DNA of 9,589 nucleotides, taken from the NCBI GenBank assembly GCA_047614245.1, contig JBLHIC010000090.1, forward strand, positions 1 through 9,589, read 5' to 3'. The stretch is from Ulvibacter sp047614245 (lineage in GTDB: Bacteria; Bacteroidota; Bacteroidia; Flavobacteriales; Flavobacteriaceae). Of the stretch, positions 7,578-9,589 are shown one piece after another (position 1 is the first letter of the stretch; each line of letters opens with the position of its first letter). Below the pieces are notes generated by a model, which saw only the letters and a list, made by a program, of their open reading frames with translations, did no database searches and had not been told where the DNA came from. The position numbers were made by a program, and so were the translations under genes.

Positions 7578-8858
7578 ATGAAGAAAATTACCTTGATGTT
7601 TTTCCTTGTTTCAGCTTTTGGGTTGTCACAAAACAATCCTATAGATTTTGAAGCAAGTGGAAATGGTGCTTCATGGACTTGGACAGTATTTGAAAATGAT
7701 TCAAATCCACCGCTTGAAATAATAGCAAACCCAGATCCTTCTGGAGCAAATACTTCTGCTACTGTAGCAAAATTTACAGCCTTACAAGCAGGTGCACCTT
7801 TTGCAGGTGTCGAATCAATGCACGGGTCGGATATTGGAACATTTACTTTAGATGCTTCAAACGCCGTTGTTAAAATTATGGTATGGAAGTCGGTAATAAG
7901 TGATGTTGGAATTAAATTCGCTACAGCATCAGCAGCATCTGATGGTGAAATTAAGGTTTCTAATACCGTCGTACAACAATGGGAAGAATTGACATTTGAT
8001 TTTTCAAGTAGAATTGGTCTCGCTGCATCAACCGACATTGATCAGATTGTTATTTTTCCTGATTTTGATGCCAGAATATCAGATAACATAGTTTATTTTG
8101 ACTCGATTACTTTTAGTGATGGACTTGTAGGTGATCCGGTTGCACTCCCTGTGGATTTCGAAAACACCAATGCTAATTACAATATTGTAGGTTTTGAAGG
8201 AGCTGATTCTGCAATAGAAACAAATCCTGATCAATCTGGTTTAAATACTAGTGCGACAGTAGTGAGAACCATTAAAACAGTTGGTTCCCAATTTTACGCA
8301 GGGACTACTCTCTCTTTAAATATTCCTATTGACTTTTCTACTTCGGAAAGTATTGCGATAAAAACTTGGTCTCCAAAAAATAATATTCCAGTTCGCCTGA
8401 AACTAGAAAATGTTAATGGTAGTCAGTTTTTAGAATTAGATGTGAACACAACAGTTGATAGTCAATGGGAAGAATTAGTATGGGATTTTTCAGGAATGAC
8501 AGGAGGTATCGATTTCACGAAAGTAATTGTGTTTTTTGAATTTATCGACCCTCTTCCTGGTGATGGAAGTACTTATTACTTCGATGATATTAACGTAGTT
8601 GGTTCTTTAGGACTGAATGACAATGATTCATTGTTCGTTACTGCTTTTCCAAATCCAGTGAAAAATGTATGGAATGTTCAGGCGATGGAGGAAATTTCAG
8701 AAATAACTATTTACAATACACTCGGACAAAGAGTTCTTAATGCTTCACCTAATAGCGCAACGTATTCGGCTGATCTTTCCTCATTGGAAACTGGTATGTA
8801 CTTAGTTCAGATCGTTTCCTCAGCAGGTATAAGTACTAAAAGAATATTAAAGCAATAA
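7578..8858 (+). CDS. T9SS-secreted non-catalytic protein with two CBM-like modules
   Basis: A 426-residue exported protein without a recognisable enzyme domain. The signal peptide covers about residues 1-18 (MKK, hydrophobic run, GLSQ). Residues ~21-180 and ~190-341 are two modules of the family seen three times in the SusE-position lipoprotein. The second (DFE, NPDQSGLNTSATV, RLKLENV, WEELVWDFS, TYYFDDI) is close to those; the first is divergent, with an extra WTWTVFEND stretch and KIMVWKS in place of the xWSP strand. Residues ~355-426 are a type IX secretion sorting domain: FPNPVKN, then ITIYNTLGQRV, DLSSLETGMYLVQI and KRILKQ at the end. Such domains direct passage across the outer membrane and usually cell-surface attachment or release. 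A role as a surface or extracellular glucan-binding protein is inferred from module kinship and operon position. It could also be an adhesin. Confidence 0.85.
   Translation: MKKITLMFFLVSAFGLSQNNPIDFEASGNGASWTWTVFENDSNPPLEIIANPDPSGANTSATVAKFTALQAGAPFAGVESMHGSDIGTFTLDASNAVVKIMVWKSVISDVGIKFATASAASDGEIKVSNTVVQQWEELTFDFSSRIGLAASTDIDQIVIFPDFDARISDNIVYFDSITFSDGLVGDPVALPVDFENTNANYNIVGFEGADSAIETNPDQSGLNTSATVVRTIKTVGSQFYAGTTLSLNIPIDFSTSESIAIKTWSPKNNIPVRLKLENVNGSQFLELDVNTTVDSQWEELVWDFSGMTGGIDFTKVIVFFEFIDPLPGDGSTYYFDDINVVGSLGLNDNDSLFVTAFPNPVKNVWNVQAMEEISEITIYNTLGQRVLNASPNSATYSADLSSLETGMYLVQIVSSAGISTKRILKQ
7638..8600 (+). repeat. Two CBM-like modules inside the T9SS-secreted protein gene
   Basis: Approximate units are 7638-8117 (divergent) and 8145-8600 (canonical). 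Both encode NPDxSGxNTSATV, a tryptophan in the next core strand (W103, W264), WEELxxDFS (W135, W297) and a closing YFDxI strand. The canonical unit is closer by eye to unit 1 of the SusE-position gene (NPDQSG(V/L)NTSATV, PIDF, WSP) than to its own neighbour, which suggests exchange of modules between genes rather than simple local duplication. Confidence 0.78.
8640..8855 (+). other. T9SS type A C-terminal sorting domain (coding segment)
   Basis: The last ~72 residues of the preceding protein carry the pattern of Por secretion system C-terminal domains: a FPNP opening, a strand ending in IYNTLGQ, a DLSSLETGMYLV strand, and a basic C-terminus KRILKQ. In Bacteroidota this domain is recognised by the type IX machinery after Sec export. 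It tells us that the organism has T9SS and that this protein leaves the periplasm. Confidence 0.9.
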
Positions 8859-8895
8859 AAGTTTAATTGAACCAACTAATCTTAAAAAATATAAT
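8859..8895 (+). other. Longest intergenic gap in the operon, no signal recognised
   Basis: These 37 AT-rich bases separate the T9SS-protein stop from the next ATG. I find no inverted repeat with a T-run, no TAnnTTTG -7 element and no Shine-Dalgarno sequence. The A-rich stretch just before the ATG fits the leaderless or weak-SD translation starts common in Bacteroidota. Read-through transcription of the next gene is likely. Confidence 0.5.
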
Positions 8896-9589
8896 ATGAA
8901 AAATCTCACTTATATATTCATCTTCTTGATTACCTCCGCAGGGTTTTCTCAGGTTGTTCTCGATTTTGAAGGAGCAGCGCCAGGTTTTGGCGATTTCAAT
9001 GGATCTGCGACTCAATTGATTGTTAATCCAGATCCTACAGGTGTAAATACCACCGCTAATGTTGCTGAAAATGTCGTAGCTGCTAATGCAGCATTTGCAG
9101 GAGTTAATATATTAGCTCCTATTGATCTTACAGTTAATAAGGTATTCAGAATGGACGTTTGGTCCCCGCTTGCGGGAATACCCGTATTGTTGAAATTAGA
9201 AGGTGGACCAAATCCTCCCATAGAGCGACAAGCAAATTTAACTACTACTGGAGCTTGGGAAGAGATCGTATTCGATTTTAGTTCTGAAGGAGCAGTTACT
9301 TATGATTCTGTGACAGTATTTATGAATTTCAATATGATAGACGCTGCAGCTCAGACCTACTATTGGGATAATCTTGAATTATTTACTCCTGCCCCAGGAG
9401 CTCCATCTTTACCAATAACATTTGAAGGAGGACAACTTCCTGCTTTCGGAGATTTTGGTGGTTCTGCGACACAAGTGATTGCAAATCCAGATGCAACGGG
9501 AGTAAATACATCGGCCAATGTTGCTGAGAATATGATACCTGCGAATGCAGCTTTTGCTGGAGTTAATTATCCAGTTGGTTTGATTGACC
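8896..9589 (+). CDS. Secreted protein built of the same CBM-like module, 3' end outside the window
   Basis: An ATG at 8896 opens a frame with no stop through 9589 (231 codons plus one base), so the gene is cut by the right edge. It begins with a signal peptide (MKNLTYIFIFLITSAGFSQ, cleavage near residue 19). Residues 20-163 are one complete CBM-like module: VLDFEGA, NPDPTGVNTTANVAE, AAFAGVN, DVWSP, LLKLEGG, AWEEIVFDFS, TYYWDNLEL. Residues ~172-231 begin a second copy whose first 60 residues repeat the first closely (GDF.GSATQ, NPD.TGVNT.ANVAEN, NAAFAGVN). No catalytic motif is present in the visible part. Its start resembles the upstream T9SS protein, so a C-terminal T9SS sorting domain or a catalytic domain may follow outside the window; neither can be seen. 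Start choice is supported by the signal peptide and the 37 bp distance from the previous stop. Confidence 0.85.
   Translation, partial: MKNLTYIFIFLITSAGFSQVVLDFEGAAPGFGDFNGSATQLIVNPDPTGVNTTANVAENVVAANAAFAGVNILAPIDLTVNKVFRMDVWSPLAGIPVLLKLEGGPNPPIERQANLTTTGAWEEIVFDFSSEGAVTYDSVTVFMNFNMIDAAAQTYYWDNLELFTPAPGAPSLPITFEGGQLPAFGDFGGSATQVIANPDATGVNTSANVAENMIPANAAFAGVNYPVGLID
8953..9589 (+). repeat. Tandem CBM-like modules in the truncated last gene
   Basis: Unit 1 spans about 8953-9384 and unit 2 runs from about 9409 to the edge. The two copies are visibly similar in DNA as well as protein: both contain 'aatgttgctga' followed by an Asn-Ala-Ala-Phe-Ala-Gly-Val-Asn segment with mostly third-position differences. 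This pair looks like the most recent module duplication in the window. Confidence 0.85.

Larger units (their letters stand above)
1..9589 (+). other. Polysaccharide utilisation locus / operon, probably for beta-1,3-glucan (laminarin), truncated at both ends
   Basis: Seven co-directional genes are separated by gaps of 14, 8, 3, 3, 16 and 37 bp. I see no hairpin-plus-T-run terminator and no clear Bacteroidota -7 element (TAnnTTTG) in any gap, so one polycistronic mRNA is the simplest reading. Gene content is SusD-like, SusE-position binding lipoprotein, GH16 lipoprotein, GH3 lipoprotein, secreted GH16, then two non-catalytic module proteins. GH16 enzymes with an ExDxxE active site plus GH3 beta-glucosidase is the classic combination for beta-1,3- or mixed-linked beta-glucans, and laminarin is the likely marine substrate. 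GH17 and GH30, often seen in laminarin loci, are not in this window. The SusC transporter, the promoter and any regulator are presumably upstream of position 1. Confidence 0.85.

Noticed and set aside
7526..8038. 170-codon open frame on the minus strand over the T9SS-protein gene
   Set aside because: It lies opposite a well-supported gene, has a biased Ser/Ala/Thr composition typical of an antisense shadow, and shows no domain or plausible start context.
8859..8895. Separate promoter for the last gene
   Set aside because: The gap is too short and lacks a recognisable TAnnTTTG element with a -33 partner; co-transcription is simpler.
9012..9221. Minus-strand 69-codon frame near the right edge
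   Set aside because: It is the antisense of the CBM-like module of the truncated + strand gene.
1..9589. tRNA, rRNA, CRISPR arrays, insertion sequences, integrase or attachment sites
   Set aside because: None seen: nearly the whole window is coding, the only repeats are protein-module repeats, and gaps are at most 37 bp.

Overview
The window is AT-rich DNA with tightly packed genes, all on the + strand. It carries the hallmarks of a Bacteroidota, probably marine Flavobacteriia, genome: a SusD-like glycan-binding lipoprotein, several lipoproteins with Bacteroidota-type lipoboxes, a type IX secretion (T9SS) C-terminal sorting domain, signal peptides ending in '..SQ', and starts without Shine-Dalgarno sequences. 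It reads as one polysaccharide utilisation locus (PUL), cut at both ends. The enzyme set (two GH16 enzymes with the beta-bulge ExDxxE active site plus a GH3 beta-glucosidase) points to a beta-1,3-glucan of the laminarin type as substrate. That is inference from families, not proof.

Layout: 1-756, C-terminal half of a SusD-like protein (its SusC partner would lie upstream of the window). 771-2798, lipoprotein in the SusE position with two PKD-like domains and three copies of a ~150-residue carbohydrate-binding-like module. 2807-4483, lipoprotein with a PKD domain, an unidentified ~190-residue domain and a GH16 catalytic domain. 4487-6799, GH3 beta-glucosidase lipoprotein (BglX type). 6803-7561, compact secreted GH16. 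7578-8858, non-catalytic protein with two modules of the same family and a T9SS sorting domain. 8896 to the right edge, the start of another secreted protein built from the same module; it stays open to the window end. Gaps are 14, 8, 3, 3, 16 and 37 bp, with no convincing promoter or terminator between genes, so a single transcript is likely.

Working model: the SusE-position protein and the SusD-like protein hold glucan at the cell surface, the GH16 lipoprotein cuts it there, oligosaccharides enter through the SusC/D pair, and GH3 releases glucose. The second GH16 and the T9SS-exported proteins act in the periplasm, at the surface or outside the cell. The enzymes and overall locus type are familiar. 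The less explained part is a module family present seven times (six complete, one cut by the edge) in three proteins with no recognisable catalytic domain, two of them apparently dedicated exported binding proteins, plus the unidentified middle domain of the GH16 lipoprotein.
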